From positions 1,116,001 to 1,180,000 of the forward strand of contig CAWFKW010000003.1 of the NCBI GenBank assembly GCA_963816535.1: a stretch of 64,000 nt of DNA, written 5' to 3'. The DNA comes from CAWFKW01 sp963816535 (GTDB lineage Bacteria; Bacteroidota; Ignavibacteria; Tepidaquicellales; OLB5). Position numbers and translations under genes: made by a program. Below the pieces are notes generated by a model that saw nothing but the letters and a program-made list of their open reading frames with translations, was not told the origin of the DNA and made no database searches. Shown piece after piece: positions 1-9,059 of this stretch; the first letter of the stretch is position 1, and the number at the start of each line of letters is the position of its first letter.

Positions 1-90
1 TTCGGGAATTCTTAGTGCGCTAAATGACTGAATAATAATGATTGAATTACAAATTTAACCAATAAAACTCTTAAATGCGATTACACATGC

Positions 91-157
91 TGTCATTCCC
101 GCCCAGGCGCTGCCTGCTGCCATGCCATAGGCAGGTAAACAGGCAGGGGAATCCAAA
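91..157. repeat. Palindromic intergenic repeat (TGTCATTCCCGC...GGGGAATCC type)
   Basis: Outer arms TGTCATTCCC and GGGGAATCC enclose an inner palindromic block with GCCATGCCATAGGCAGGTAA and CAGGCAGG. The inner 38 nt recur with one mismatch at 35741-35780, so this is one element sitting inside another. The remaining sequence up to 296 holds a second GC-rich hairpin-like stretch around 225-282 and no gene that I can see. Confidence 0.75.
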
Positions 158-296
158 TAACCATAAACATTAGACGCTGTCAGGATGACGTTTGTTTTAT
201 ATTAATAGCAAATAAGCAACCGTAAGTCCGGACTGCCCGCCCGCCTTTGGAGGGCTGCTCGGACTCGGAGCATCGCTCCCCGGTTACAATTCATGC

Positions 297-1091
297 TCAA
301 TTTTTTACCCGGGTTACTAACTTCTTCTTTTCAATTCCTATATGACAAAGTGAAAAATCATATTTCACCGGGTCTTCCGGGTCAAATTGTTTCAGTTTTC
401 CGGTTAACTCAATTGCAAATTTCAGGTCGACAGATTTTCTTTTTACCAGCTTAAGCTTTTTTGAAACCCTTCCGACGTGGGTATCAACTGGCATAATTAG
501 CTTTGACGGGTGTATTTCTTTCCAAATGCCCGTATCAATTTCATCTTTCCTTACCATCCACCTTAAAAATAAATTCATCCGTTTGCATGCGCTTCCGTTT
601 GCCGGATTTGAAATTAAATAATGATAGTATTTATGCGTTTCTTTATCTTTATTATTGATAAGTTTTGAGGAAAACTCCGAAAGAGCCTTGATAATATTTT
701 CATCACCCGGACCGTAATTTGACAAAAATAAATTTTTCAAAGACGAGTATTGAGTCAGAGTTCTGTTTAATGAAACTAATAAGTCAATTAAATCTTCCTC
801 AGAATTGAACCTGTAATACAACCCTTGCAGATATTTTTTATCTTTTCGTTTCTCAAAATTTATGGTAAATTCGTATGGCTTATTATCAATTCTTTTCAGA
901 AGATTATTAATAAAGTCGTTTATTTGGTTAACAGAGCCGTAAGCATAAGAAGATGTTATAAGCCCCGTTATTTCTATATCTTTGTCATCGCTGAACCTGT
1001 GTAAATTCCATACAGGATCCCTGGATGAAAATTTATGCCTGTAGGTTGTATACAGATTTTCTAATAATTCTTTTATTTGAACTGAATTCAT
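297..1091 (-). CDS. TIGR02757 / DUF2400 family protein
   Basis: 264 aa, cytoplasmic, no signal peptide. The diagnostic central and C-terminal blocks of the DUF2400 family are present: GSACKRMNLFLRWMVR (about residues 167-182) followed by SKLIMPVDTHVGR (about 197-209). The family resembles helix-hairpin-helix base-excision DNA glycosylases, but its activity is not established. Length is normal for the family. The start codon lies only 4 nt from the start codon of the divergent gene on the other strand, so each promoter must overlap the other gene. Family call is firm; any DNA repair role is an inference. Confidence 0.9.
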   Translation of the reverse strand: MNSVQIKELLENLYTTYRHKFSSRDPVWNLHRFSDDKDIEITGLITSSYAYGSVNQINDFINNLLKRIDNKPYEFTINFEKRKDKKYLQGLYYRFNSEEDLIDLLVSLNRTLTQYSSLKNLFLSNYGPGDENIIKALSEFSSKLINNKDKETHKYYHYLISNPANGSACKRMNLFLRWMVRKDEIDTGIWKEIHPSKLIMPVDTHVGRVSKKLKLVKRKSVDLKFAIELTGKLKQFDPEDPVKYDFSLCHIGIEKKKLVTRVKN

Positions 1092-1095
1092 TTAT

Positions 1096-1797
1096 ATGAC
1101 AAAAGTTTTCATAATAGGCGAAGAAAGCGTTAAAAACGAACTGGCCGCCTTTCTTGGCGGAAAAGTTAACATTACCGACAAGCTAAGCCATGAGACAGAA
1201 ATTATATTCGATTGTTCAAATCTGCCGCACAGCCGGAAGAAAGATAATATTGCTTACATAGATGAAAACTGTTCAGCTGAAATACCGCTTTTCACATCAT
1301 CGCTGTGCGTTTCGGTTTCAGGTCAGTGCGCCGTATCAAGATATCCTTCAAGGCTGATCGGCATCGGTTTATATGATGCCTTCTCTAAAGCAAAATCGCT
1401 TGAAATTGCGCCCTCAAAAATAACAGATGATAAGATACTGCAAAATGCAGAAAATTTCTTGAATTCAGCCGGAATAAGCTATTCTAAAGTACCGGACAGA
1501 GTGGGACTTGTATTCCCGCGCATACTTTCAATGATAATTAACGAAGCCTCTCAGGTTTATTCGGAGCAAATCGCATCGCGCGAAGATATAGATACCGCCA
1601 TGAAGCTCGGCACAAACTATCCGTTCGGCCCGCTTGAATGGGCAGATAAGCTCGGAGTTGATCTGGTTTACGAAATTCTATCGGCGCTGCAAACAGACTT
1701 CGGTGAGGACCGCTATAGGCCGCACCCCGTTCTAAAAGAAATGGTCGACCTTGGATATTTAGGAGTGAAAACCGGAAAGGGGTTTTACGATTATTAG
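1096..1797 (+). CDS. 3-hydroxyacyl-CoA dehydrogenase-like protein with a degenerate NAD domain
   Basis: 233 aa. The C-terminal half is a clear 3-hydroxyacyl-CoA dehydrogenase C-terminal (3HCDH) domain: RVGLVFPRILSMIINEA at about residues 133-149, then TNYPFGPLEWADKLGVD and the terminal GYLGVKTGKGFYDY. The N-terminal half begins with a beta strand (KVFIIG) as in a Rossmann fold. It lacks the GxGxxG nucleotide loop and is much shorter than the roughly 190-residue NAD domain of normal enzymes (about 280 aa overall). It may be a substrate-binding or helper form, or an enzyme with a reduced cofactor domain. No fatty-acid oxidation genes are adjacent. Confidence 0.82.
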   Translation: MTKVFIIGEESVKNELAAFLGGKVNITDKLSHETEIIFDCSNLPHSRKKDNIAYIDENCSAEIPLFTSSLCVSVSGQCAVSRYPSRLIGIGLYDAFSKAKSLEIAPSKITDDKILQNAENFLNSAGISYSKVPDRVGLVFPRILSMIINEASQVYSEQIASREDIDTAMKLGTNYPFGPLEWADKLGVDLVYEILSALQTDFGEDRYRPHPVLKEMVDLGYLGVKTGKGFYDY

Positions 1798-1848
1798 AAA
1801 ACCTTCGGACTGTTAATCGCAGGAAAATAACGTCGTCGACAACTATAA

Positions 1849-3306
1849 TTATTTCTTTTTCAGCTCATTTAATTTTTCTAAAAGCCATTTTTTGTTTGAG
1901 ATTTCATTTGTTTTTTCAATTTCTTTTCTCAAAACATGGATTTCATCCCAATCTTTATTCTCTCTGATAAAAACTATTTTCTTCAGATACTTAAAGAAGT
2001 TATGAATATAAACCCGCCCCGTTTCGGTCACAGACGGATTACTTACAAGGAAATGCACAGATGAATCGACATAGCTTAACAATGACTCCAGTTCATATAG
2101 TTCATAATACGACCTTGCAGTAAGAGTTCGGGAAAAAAACTTGTCCTGTACGTCTATAAATTCGACTTCGTTCAGGTTCTTAAGCGCTTTCCTGAAATCT
2201 TTCGTATGGAAATAAAGGAAAGCGTTTGCCAGGCGCTTCATCGAATTGCGTATGTCAGGCTGAAGTCTTTGCGTATAATTCTTTATAAAATCAGCAGCCC
2301 AATCGGTTTCTTTTACAGCAAGCGCCCCGTTCAGTATTTGAAAGTAAATAACCTTAGGAAGCTGATCTGCAGGGTAGAATACAAGCCCTTCCTTTAACCT
2401 GAATTCATTTAATTCAAAAATTATTCGTCTGAACTTATTTTCATTGTATTCCATTTTGCTCATGCAATAGTTCACGATCCAGTGCATCATATTTCTTTTT
2501 TCACTCAAAGTGAATTTATCATAGTGCAGGCCGTACAGCTCTCTCATTTTATCAAGATGGTCGGTCCTGCCGGGTTCCAGAAGCATCATCATTGAATGGT
2601 AATATATTTCGATCAAAAAAGCATATTCGAAATTCTTCCTTCGGGCATAATCGACAATTTTTTTTAAATTCAGATTCTTTGCAAATTCAAGAGGAATATT
2701 CACATCAAACCTGTAGTTATGATTCTCGCTTAATACTTTCATGTCGTTAAGGCCGCCAACCGTCATTCTTAAAAACAGCATTATCTGGGACTCTGAAGCT
2801 TTAAGTTTGGAATCGCTCATAGACCTGACTTTATCTGTCAGGTGGTAATATTCCTGCCTGTAATTTTCCAGATGCCCTTTGTTTTCAAAGTAATCATAAT
2901 CAATTCCTCCTGATTCAAGCAATACTTCCATAGCGCCGATAGTTTTCGGGTAAGCGCTCAGTAATTTCCTGCTTCCGTATTCAGAAAGCAGGAGTTCAGC
3001 CTTAAGAAATTTATTTTTTCTGAGCGCAGTCTGTTCTAAAAACTCCTTTGATAATTTCTCCATTGAGGAGGTGAGGTTCCACATTACCTGTTTATTGAAC
3101 TTCCGGGACGGATAAAGTTTTTTGTAAAGAACTTCGTTTGCAATCTTGCCTGTTTCAAAATCAGGATAGAACTTTTGCAGCTGCGTAAAAAGGGGGGCGC
3201 AGTTTTTTCCACTGTTGTGATACGGCGAGGCGATGAATTTTCCGAACTGGTCCATTTCTTCTTTCGAAAATGTCTTTAAAGTATTTATCAGCTTTGATTC
3301 CTTCAT
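1849..3306 (-). CDS. Large helical protein, paralog family A (copy 1)
   Basis: 485 aa, function unknown. It opens with KTFSKEEMDQFGKFIASPYHN and continues with LYKKLYPSRKFN, blocks shared with the products at 21875-23360 and 23379-24833. All three end with a segment like NKKWLLEKLNELKK. The body is rich in Leu, Tyr, Lys and Glu and predicts as nearly all helix, resembling TPR-like or other alpha-solenoid repeats. No signal peptide or membrane segment is visible, so it is probably cytoplasmic. It is 15 kb from its paralogs. A scaffold or protein-interaction role is only an inference from the helical repeat character. Confidence 0.8.
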   Translation of the reverse strand: MKESKLINTLKTFSKEEMDQFGKFIASPYHNSGKNCAPLFTQLQKFYPDFETGKIANEVLYKKLYPSRKFNKQVMWNLTSSMEKLSKEFLEQTALRKNKFLKAELLLSEYGSRKLLSAYPKTIGAMEVLLESGGIDYDYFENKGHLENYRQEYYHLTDKVRSMSDSKLKASESQIMLFLRMTVGGLNDMKVLSENHNYRFDVNIPLEFAKNLNLKKIVDYARRKNFEYAFLIEIYYHSMMMLLEPGRTDHLDKMRELYGLHYDKFTLSEKRNMMHWIVNYCMSKMEYNENKFRRIIFELNEFRLKEGLVFYPADQLPKVIYFQILNGALAVKETDWAADFIKNYTQRLQPDIRNSMKRLANAFLYFHTKDFRKALKNLNEVEFIDVQDKFFSRTLTARSYYELYELESLLSYVDSSVHFLVSNPSVTETGRVYIHNFFKYLKKIVFIRENKDWDEIHVLRKEIEKTNEISNKKWLLEKLNELKKK

Positions 3307-3501
3307 TTTCCCGGTTAGTTAAATTAATGTAATTTCATTAAAATATTTACAATAATCAACAATATTAGCAGTCTTTTAAAGCCGGGTCCGGTTAGTTTTA
3401 TATAAAAATATCTTTGTAACAGGCGTGCACGAATGTTAAGTTACCAACCGTTCACGTGCATTACCGGCAACGAATAAACTGAATATTCATAAAACAAAAT
3501 A

Positions 3502-3729
3502 ATGAAACTAATAACCAAGAAAATGAACAGCGCAGGCAAAACGGGGAAGAGGACAAGGGGATACAGATTAAAACCGTCAACTCATATGCTTATAATTAAG
3601 ATACAGAAACTGATGAGATCAGATCAGGACGAAGCTATTGCTGGCGCATGCAATATGTTTTATGCCGAAATAAAGAAAATGTCTCAACCGAAAGCAAAAG
3701 CAAAGTCACAAGCAAAGGAAAATTTATGA
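3502..3729 (+). CDS. Small basic protein
   Basis: 75 aa, rich in Lys and Arg at both ends. The centre (RGYRLKPSTHMLIIKIQKLMRS, then a helix ending in FYAEIKKM) looks like a strand-helix-helix segment, reminiscent of small ribbon-helix-helix DNA-binding proteins, but I do not recognise the family. The stop codon overlaps the next start (ATGA, 3726-3729), so translation of the secreted protein behind it is probably coupled. It may regulate the surface-protein run that follows; this is inferred only from position and charge. Confidence 0.6.
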   Translation: MKLITKKMNSAGKTGKRTRGYRLKPSTHMLIIKIQKLMRSDQDEAIAGACNMFYAEIKKMSQPKAKAKSQAKENL

Positions 3730-4202
3730 AAACACTGATCTTAATAACATTTCTATTATTAACCGTAGCGGCAAGATCGCAAAGCGTGCTTACGCTGGAG
3801 ACAGGAACTACAATAGAAGTTTTGACCGGCGCCAACTTATGCGTCGACGTTATAAACGGCCCGGGAATACTTTATGGCGGAGGATCTATTTGCGGAGGTT
3901 TGGTCGGCATAGAGCCTATAGTTTCAAATGCTCAGCCGACAGGTTTTAGCATGTCGCAAAACTATCCAAATCCATTTAATCCTGTAACCATTGTCAAATA
4001 CCAGCTGCCTAAAGCAGCGTATTTGAAAATTATGCTTTTTGACCAGCTCGGAAGAGAAGCCGGGGTATTGTTTGACGGAAATCAGCAGGCAGGCTACTAC
4101 CAGGTTGCAGTTGACGGTACAAACCTTGCCTCGGGAATTTATTACTGCAGGATTACGACTGAAAGTTATACTAAAGTAATTAAAATGAGTTTAATAAAAT
4201 AA
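3726..4202 (+). CDS. Small secreted protein with T9SS type A sorting domain
   Basis: 158 aa counted from the ATG at 3726. This start is chosen because it gives a clean signal peptide (MKTLILITFLLLTVAARSQS) and an ATGA overlap with the upstream gene; a longer reading from 3648 would bury the signal. The mature N-terminal part is only about 60 residues and Gly/Cys containing. Residues about 75-158 form the sorting domain (SQNYPNPFNPVTIVKYQLP ... GLYY-like SGIYYCRIT ... IKMSLIK). It is mostly a sorting domain with a tiny passenger. The domain shares its ending (KMSLIK) with the next gene and was probably duplicated together with it. Confidence 0.8.
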   Translation: MKTLILITFLLLTVAARSQSVLTLETGTTIEVLTGANLCVDVINGPGILYGGGSICGGLVGIEPIVSNAQPTGFSMSQNYPNPFNPVTIVKYQLPKAAYLKIMLFDQLGREAGVLFDGNQQAGYYQVAVDGTNLASGIYYCRITTESYTKVIKMSLIK

Positions 4203-4220
4203 ATTAATAAGAAGAACAAA

Positions 4221-5657
4221 ATGAACTTCAAATTATTCGCGCTTTTAGCGTTGTTTGTATTAACAGCGGTATCACAGGCTCAGTGGCAGACGGAATTGCA
4301 GCTGACAAATGTCCCGCCCAGTTCTGTTACATCTTACACTAAATGTATTGCCGCAAGCGGGAACGAGCTACACGTTGTATGGATGGACCTACGCGACGGG
4401 AACTTTGACATATATTATAAGCGCTCCTCTGATGGCGGAACAAGCTGGGGCGCTGATGTAAGGCTTACGAGCGACCCGGGAGATTCAGAATATCCGTCAG
4501 TTGCGGCAGACGGTTCTCTTGTCATAGTTGTTTGGCACGATAACCGGGACAATAACCCCGAAATATATTGTAAGCGCTCGACCGATGGAGGATTGACATG
4601 GGGCTCTGATTTGCGATTGACGAATGACGCGGCTGCATCAAATTATCCCAGTGTGACTGTTTCTGGCTCAACGGTACAAGTTGTATGGACAGACTTCCGC
4701 GATAATAACTACGAGATATATTATAAACGCTCTAGCGATGGAGGGGTCACCTGGGGTCCTGACATTAGGTCTACAAATTCCGCGGCTCTTTCACAATATC
4801 CGGTAATTGCATCATCGGGCGCTTCGGTGCATATAGTTTGGTATGACAACCGCGACGGAAACTTCGAGATATATTATAAACACTCTTCAGATGACGGGGT
4901 AAACTGGACTGCGGATACAAGACTCACATTTAATTCAGCAGACTCCTGGTTTCCCTCAATTTCTGTATCAGGTTCTACGGTTCATATAGCATGGTGCGAC
5001 CATCGTGACGCTATCGGGGAAATATATTATAAACGTTCTACAGATGATGGCGTAAACTGGGAACCCGATGTAAGGCTCACCAGTAACTCTCAAAATTCTG
5101 ATCATCCTTCAATTGCGGCATCCGGCTCCGGCGTTCATGTTGTTTATGAGAATAACCAGAATACGAATATTCAGATATATTACAAACGATCGACTGACGG
5201 AGGAAATACATGGGAAACGCCAATACGGATGATAAATACAGTTTTTTCATCCGGACGGCCATCTGTAGCTGTTTCCGGACAGGTTGTGCATGCTGTATGG
5301 TACGATTCCCGTAACGGGAGTGAAGAGATATACTACAAACGAAACACCTCCGGTAATCCGGTTGGCATAACGCCAGTCGGCTCAGATATTCCTAAAGAAT
5401 TTTCTGTTTCCCAAAATTATCCCAATCCGTTTAATCCTGTAAGCATAATTAATTACCAGATACCAAAAACAGGCATTGTGGCGATCAAGTTATATGACCT
5501 GCTTGGAAAAGAAGTTGCTGTATTGTATGATAACATTCAACAGGCAGGTTATTACAAGGCGACCATTGACGGCGCAAACCTCTCTTCCGGAGTTTATCTA
5601 TGCAGAATAACGGTAGAAGGATTCGTTAAAACAATCAAAATGAGTTTAATTAAATAA
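4221..5657 (+). CDS. Secreted Asp-box (BNR/sialidase-like) beta-propeller with T9SS sorting domain
   Basis: 478 aa. A signal peptide (about 1-20, ending SQAQ) is followed by seven repeats of about 49 residues of the form VHIVWYDNRDGNFEIYYKRS then S.DGG.TWG.D.RLT. Six of them carry the Asp-box S-x-D-x-G-x-x-W, which marks sialidase-type propeller blades. Catalytic sialidase residues (Arg triad, FRIP motif) are not seen, so this is a structural or binding propeller and not a proven glycosidase. The last about 85 residues are the sorting domain ending IKMSLIK. It starts 18 nt after the previous gene, so the two are probably cotranscribed. Confidence 0.88.
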   Translation: MNFKLFALLALFVLTAVSQAQWQTELQLTNVPPSSVTSYTKCIAASGNELHVVWMDLRDGNFDIYYKRSSDGGTSWGADVRLTSDPGDSEYPSVAADGSLVIVVWHDNRDNNPEIYCKRSTDGGLTWGSDLRLTNDAAASNYPSVTVSGSTVQVVWTDFRDNNYEIYYKRSSDGGVTWGPDIRSTNSAALSQYPVIASSGASVHIVWYDNRDGNFEIYYKHSSDDGVNWTADTRLTFNSADSWFPSISVSGSTVHIAWCDHRDAIGEIYYKRSTDDGVNWEPDVRLTSNSQNSDHPSIAASGSGVHVVYENNQNTNIQIYYKRSTDGGNTWETPIRMINTVFSSGRPSVAVSGQVVHAVWYDSRNGSEEIYYKRNTSGNPVGITPVGSDIPKEFSVSQNYPNPFNPVSIINYQIPKTGIVAIKLYDLLGKEVAVLYDNIQQAGYYKATIDGANLSSGVYLCRITVEGFVKTIKMSLIK

Positions 5658-5671
5658 ACCATAATAAAAAC

Positions 5672-6913
5672 ATGAAGACAAAACTAATTATTTTCGCAAT
5701 CTGCAACCTGTTAATTTGTAATCTGTCATTTTCGCAGAATATTAGCGGCAAGCTTGGCACGGGCGGACAGTTCATAATCAGAGATACATCAGCTACATTT
5801 CTATCTGTCAGCCAATCAACCGGCGATCTCTCGCTGACACACAACCTTGTACTGCCTGTTACGACGCTGGGTTCTCAGCTTGGAACAATATTCAAAGGTA
5901 CAATCAGGTTCATTCATAATTACAGTCCAACAGGATCAAGCAGCGGCAATACATTTATTGGAATTAATTCGGGAAATTTTACTATGAGCGGAACCGGCGG
6001 TCAATCAAGCTTTAACACAGGGGTAGGACAAAGCAGCCTGGCACAGCTTACCACAGGTTATGAGAATTCCGCCTATGGGGTCAGCTCGCAAAACGCAAAC
6101 TCGACTGGGAATGAAAACTCGTCATTCGGATGCTACTCGCTCATCTCAAATTCATCAGGCTCGCGAAACTGCGCGTTTGGTAACAGGTCGTTCAATAATA
6201 ACACTTCCGGCGTCGATAACTCAGCATTCGGGTACCATTCGCTCTATTCAAATACGGCAGGCTTTGAAAATACAACTGTAGGGGGTAATTCTTTACTCCT
6301 TAACACCGGCAATTACAACACCGCAGTGGGTTATAATTCCGGTTCCACAATAACAACCGGGGCAAATTTAACATGTATTGGTATTGATGCCGCCCCAACA
6401 ACTCCAACTGCTATTGACCAGATAACCCTGGGTAACGGATTTGTTTCATCGCTGCGCTGTAATGTTACGACAATTACATCGCTTTCAGACATGCGCGATA
6501 AAAAGAACATAACTGACTTAACACTTGGTCTAGATTTTATTTCAAAGCTGAGACCGCGCCAGTTCAACTGGGATAAGCGCGAATGGTATGAAAATAATAT
6601 TTCAGACGGAAGCAAAATGAAAGAAGCGCCTACCGCGGGATTTATCGCGCAGGAACTTGATGAAGCGCAAACAACCGAAAACGCTGAATGGCTGAACCTT
6701 GTACTGAAAGATAATCCGGAAAAGTGGGAAGCAACTCCGGGGAATTTGTTTCCGATAATGGTAAAGGCGATACAGGAATTGAAAACCGAAAATGACGATT
6801 TAAAAGACAAGCTTGCAAAGTTTGAACAATTGCAGATGCTCCTGGCAAGCGAAATAGAAAAACTCGAATCAAAAGACAGTGAAGTAAGCAATGCAAAATT
6901 CACCGGAAAATAA
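5672..6913 (+). CDS. Trimeric adhesin-like head with C-terminal S74 intramolecular chaperone domain
   Basis: 413 aa, signal peptide about 1-22 (ending SFSQ). Residues about 125-225 are six YadA-head-like repeats of about 17 residues (G.eNSAfG..SL.SNT). From about 268 comes a Peptidase_S74 / tail-fibre chaperone domain with the SDMRDKKNI motif, containing the self-cleavage Ser (Ser272) and Lys of that family. It continues with FIAQELDEAQ, NLFPIMVKAIQEL and a terminal coiled coil (about 370-400). The family normally trimerises and then cuts off the chaperone. No T9SS sorting domain is present, so export beyond the periplasm needs another explanation. It lies 15 nt behind the propeller gene. Confidence 0.88.
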   Translation: MKTKLIIFAICNLLICNLSFSQNISGKLGTGGQFIIRDTSATFLSVSQSTGDLSLTHNLVLPVTTLGSQLGTIFKGTIRFIHNYSPTGSSSGNTFIGINSGNFTMSGTGGQSSFNTGVGQSSLAQLTTGYENSAYGVSSQNANSTGNENSSFGCYSLISNSSGSRNCAFGNRSFNNNTSGVDNSAFGYHSLYSNTAGFENTTVGGNSLLLNTGNYNTAVGYNSGSTITTGANLTCIGIDAAPTTPTAIDQITLGNGFVSSLRCNVTTITSLSDMRDKKNITDLTLGLDFISKLRPRQFNWDKREWYENNISDGSKMKEAPTAGFIAQELDEAQTTENAEWLNLVLKDNPEKWEATPGNLFPIMVKAIQELKTENDDLKDKLAKFEQLQMLLASEIEKLESKDSEVSNAKFTGK

Positions 6914-6926
6914 AACAAAAAAAACC

Positions 6927-7910
6927 ATGAAAAAAAACATTTTATTAATACTCGTAGTTTTAGCAAGCGCCTTTAATTTATATTCTCAGAGCAATTTTAG
7001 CGGCACTAATATTTCCGCCGGGGGCAAGCCTGTTTTATTTGGCGGCAACAATCCGCATGATTCATTGCTGTTCGACGGCGAGAACGGGACTGCTATTAAT
7101 GCGGTTTATGTTGGTAATGATTGTTTTGTAAAAGTTGGGAAAGTTAAGGGTAAAGTTAAAGGCAGGGTCCTTAACCGGGAGATCTTTAAAGCCTGTGGCG
7201 ACCAGTATGAAACTCTTTTCACATTTGTGGATAGGGAATCAATTAAAACAGGTGATATTTTGGTTGAAGGCTCTACTATCGAAACCCCGCCGGATGGCTG
7301 GGCAGAACTATTGGTTTATATAGCCGGCGACAATGTATTTAATAATGAAATGCAATACCCATCATTTCCATTATATGTTAATTCCGCGTCTACAATGGGA
7401 ATTCCCAATATTTCTCAGGTTTGCAACAGGCAGGTTCAAAAACAAATGCCTCCTCCTGAAGTGCCGATACTTGTAATAAAGGGGATGGTAACTTATGACC
7501 AGGATGAGGGGAAGACCCAGGTCAAAATGAATACCAAAGGGAAACGTTCTTCCGCAAAACATACAAAAACCCGTTATAGCCACGAAGTAAAGATAGACGG
7601 AAATGACACATTGGATATCATCAGGGTTTACAAAGGCTCAGTAGAAGTTACGTTTATGAAAACTGATGCTTCAGATGAAGATGCTGTTTCAAAAGAAATG
7701 GAGAAATTGAGTAAGGATATGGAAGCCGGCAAGCTGAGCATGGAAGAATTACAGGCGAAGATGTCAGAATTTCAATCTTACGGGCAAAATTTAAATGAAT
7801 TGATGACGCCGATCAATGTAGATGAAGGAAGTAAATGTATTATTACAAAGTTTAAGAGGACTGTAGAGCCGCTTGGCGCGGGAGATGAAGACCAGGCGTT
7901 TGAGCAATAA
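6927..7910 (+). CDS. Secreted FecR-like protein of unknown function
   Basis: 327 aa from the ATG at 6927, preferred over an in-frame start at 6891 because it gives a proper signal peptide (MKKNILLILVVLASAFNLYSQ) and avoids overlap with the upstream gene. Residues about 55-110 (VKVGKVKGKVKGR ... GDILVEGSTIETPPDGWAELLVY) resemble the 'Gd.i..GstI.T..dg.aeL' core of FecR-type beta domains. The C-terminal third contains a charged helical stretch (EDAVSKEMEKLSKDMEAGKL). No sorting domain. It closes the surface-protein run. FecR similarity is weak and read by eye; otherwise unknown. Nothing convincing lies between 7911 and 8066. Confidence 0.65.
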   Translation: MKKNILLILVVLASAFNLYSQSNFSGTNISAGGKPVLFGGNNPHDSLLFDGENGTAINAVYVGNDCFVKVGKVKGKVKGRVLNREIFKACGDQYETLFTFVDRESIKTGDILVEGSTIETPPDGWAELLVYIAGDNVFNNEMQYPSFPLYVNSASTMGIPNISQVCNRQVQKQMPPPEVPILVIKGMVTYDQDEGKTQVKMNTKGKRSSAKHTKTRYSHEVKIDGNDTLDIIRVYKGSVEVTFMKTDASDEDAVSKEMEKLSKDMEAGKLSMEELQAKMSEFQSYGQNLNELMTPINVDEGSKCIITKFKRTVEPLGAGDEDQAFEQ

Positions 7911-8066
7911 TTAAGCTGCCCTTGACGCTGTTATCTCAGCTGGCACTGTCGTTATCAAAGGTAATTATTCAGGAGAAGTTAAAATACGCTGGGCGCTGAT
8001 GATAACCCATGGCCAGATAAATGATGTTGTGCAGTTTGCGGTTAGGGTTAAATGGATAGGCGCGTT

Positions 8067-9008
8067 TCACAATTTTACGAATTCGCCAATTTCGTTTTCG
8101 TTGCCTATCCATTTTATATTCTTATCTTTATTGAACCATGTCATTTGCCGCTTTGCATACCGCCTGGTGTTTCGTTTTATAAGCTCCGACATTTCGTCGC
8201 GGTCAATCCTGCCTTCAAGGAAATCGAATACTTCTTTAATGCCGACTGTATTTAAAGAATTGTCTTTTTTAGGATCAAATCCTTTTTCTCTTAGCGATTT
8301 CACTTCATCAACCAGTCCGGCTTCAAGCATTCTATCTACGCGGCAGTTGATCTTATCATACAGTATATGCCTTTCAAGATTTATTCCTATCTGGACAAAA
8401 TCACATTTTATCTCGACTTTCCTGCTTTGTAAAATAGAGAGCGGCAACCCAGTCATATAATATACTTCAAGAGCCCTTAAAATGCGTCTTTCAGTAACAT
8501 GATCCATTTGCTTAGCCGTAACGTGGTCGATCTTATTCAATTCTTCAATAAGTTTTTCCAGCCCTTCGTTTTCAAGACTTTCGGCAAGCTCTTTTCTTAT
8601 TTTTCTCTGTTTTTCTTTTCCGTGCTCCTCTTCTATGATATCATCCACATCAAATAAGCCATATATTAATGACCGCAGATAAAGTCCGCTGCCGCCGACA
8701 ATAATCGGGATTCCGCCCTTATGAATAATAAATGAAATCAATTCCCGCGCCATTTTACCAAACGTACCGGCGCTGAAATCATCGGTAAGCTCAAGTGAAT
8801 TTATAAAATGATGTTTGTATTTTTTTAAATATTCCTTTGGAGGCTGAGCAGTAGCAATTGGGATGTGCTTATAAATCTGGCGGGAGTCGGCTGATATGAT
8901 TTCTATTTTTTTGCCGGTTTTTTGTACCAGCTCTCTGGCTATGCGGTATGATAGTTCTGTTTTTCCTGATGCGGTGGGACCTATTATTGTGAGTACCTCA
9001 GGTTTCAT
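8067..9008 (-). CDS. miaA: tRNA dimethylallyltransferase MiaA
   Basis: 313 aa, full length. It transfers a dimethylallyl group to N6 of A37 in tRNAs reading UNN codons. The P-loop GPTASGKTELS lies at about residues 10-20, followed by ISADSRQIYKHIPIATAQP, which holds the catalytic Asp and the tRNA-contact residues. GGSGLYLRSLIYGLFD and DHVTERRILRALE follow, and the C-terminal part has the NTVGIKEVFDFLEG and YAKRQMTWFN blocks. It is the last gene of a minus-strand group with pcm and cdaA, 51 nt behind pcm. Confidence 0.97.
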   Translation of the reverse strand: MKPEVLTIIGPTASGKTELSYRIARELVQKTGKKIEIISADSRQIYKHIPIATAQPPKEYLKKYKHHFINSLELTDDFSAGTFGKMARELISFIIHKGGIPIIVGGSGLYLRSLIYGLFDVDDIIEEEHGKEKQRKIRKELAESLENEGLEKLIEELNKIDHVTAKQMDHVTERRILRALEVYYMTGLPLSILQSRKVEIKCDFVQIGINLERHILYDKINCRVDRMLEAGLVDEVKSLREKGFDPKKDNSLNTVGIKEVFDFLEGRIDRDEMSELIKRNTRRYAKRQMTWFNKDKNIKWIGNENEIGEFVKL

Positions 9009-9059
9009 TCAGGTCAACCAACAATGAACAATGAACAATTAGCAAAACAATTGCTACAA

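Noticed and set aside
4221..5657. Active sialidase
   Set aside because: Only Asp-box blades are seen; the Arg triad and FRIP motif of the enzyme are missing.
5650..5844. Minus-strand frame under the S74 gene start
   Set aside because: Antisense to a signal peptide and repeat-coding region; no ribosome site or family pattern.
5672..6913. Prophage tail fibre
   Set aside because: S74 domains are common in phage fibres, but this one has a signal peptide and lies among secreted surface genes with no phage gene nearby.
6331..6966. 211-codon minus-strand frame
   Set aside because: Fully antisense to the S74 chaperone domain; Ser/Phe-rich composition is what reversed coding DNA gives.
7914..8460. 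Long plus-strand open frame overlapping miaA
   Set aside because: Most of it is antisense to miaA, whose family blocks are certain. The part before 8066 reads protein-like but has no start or homology that I recognise.
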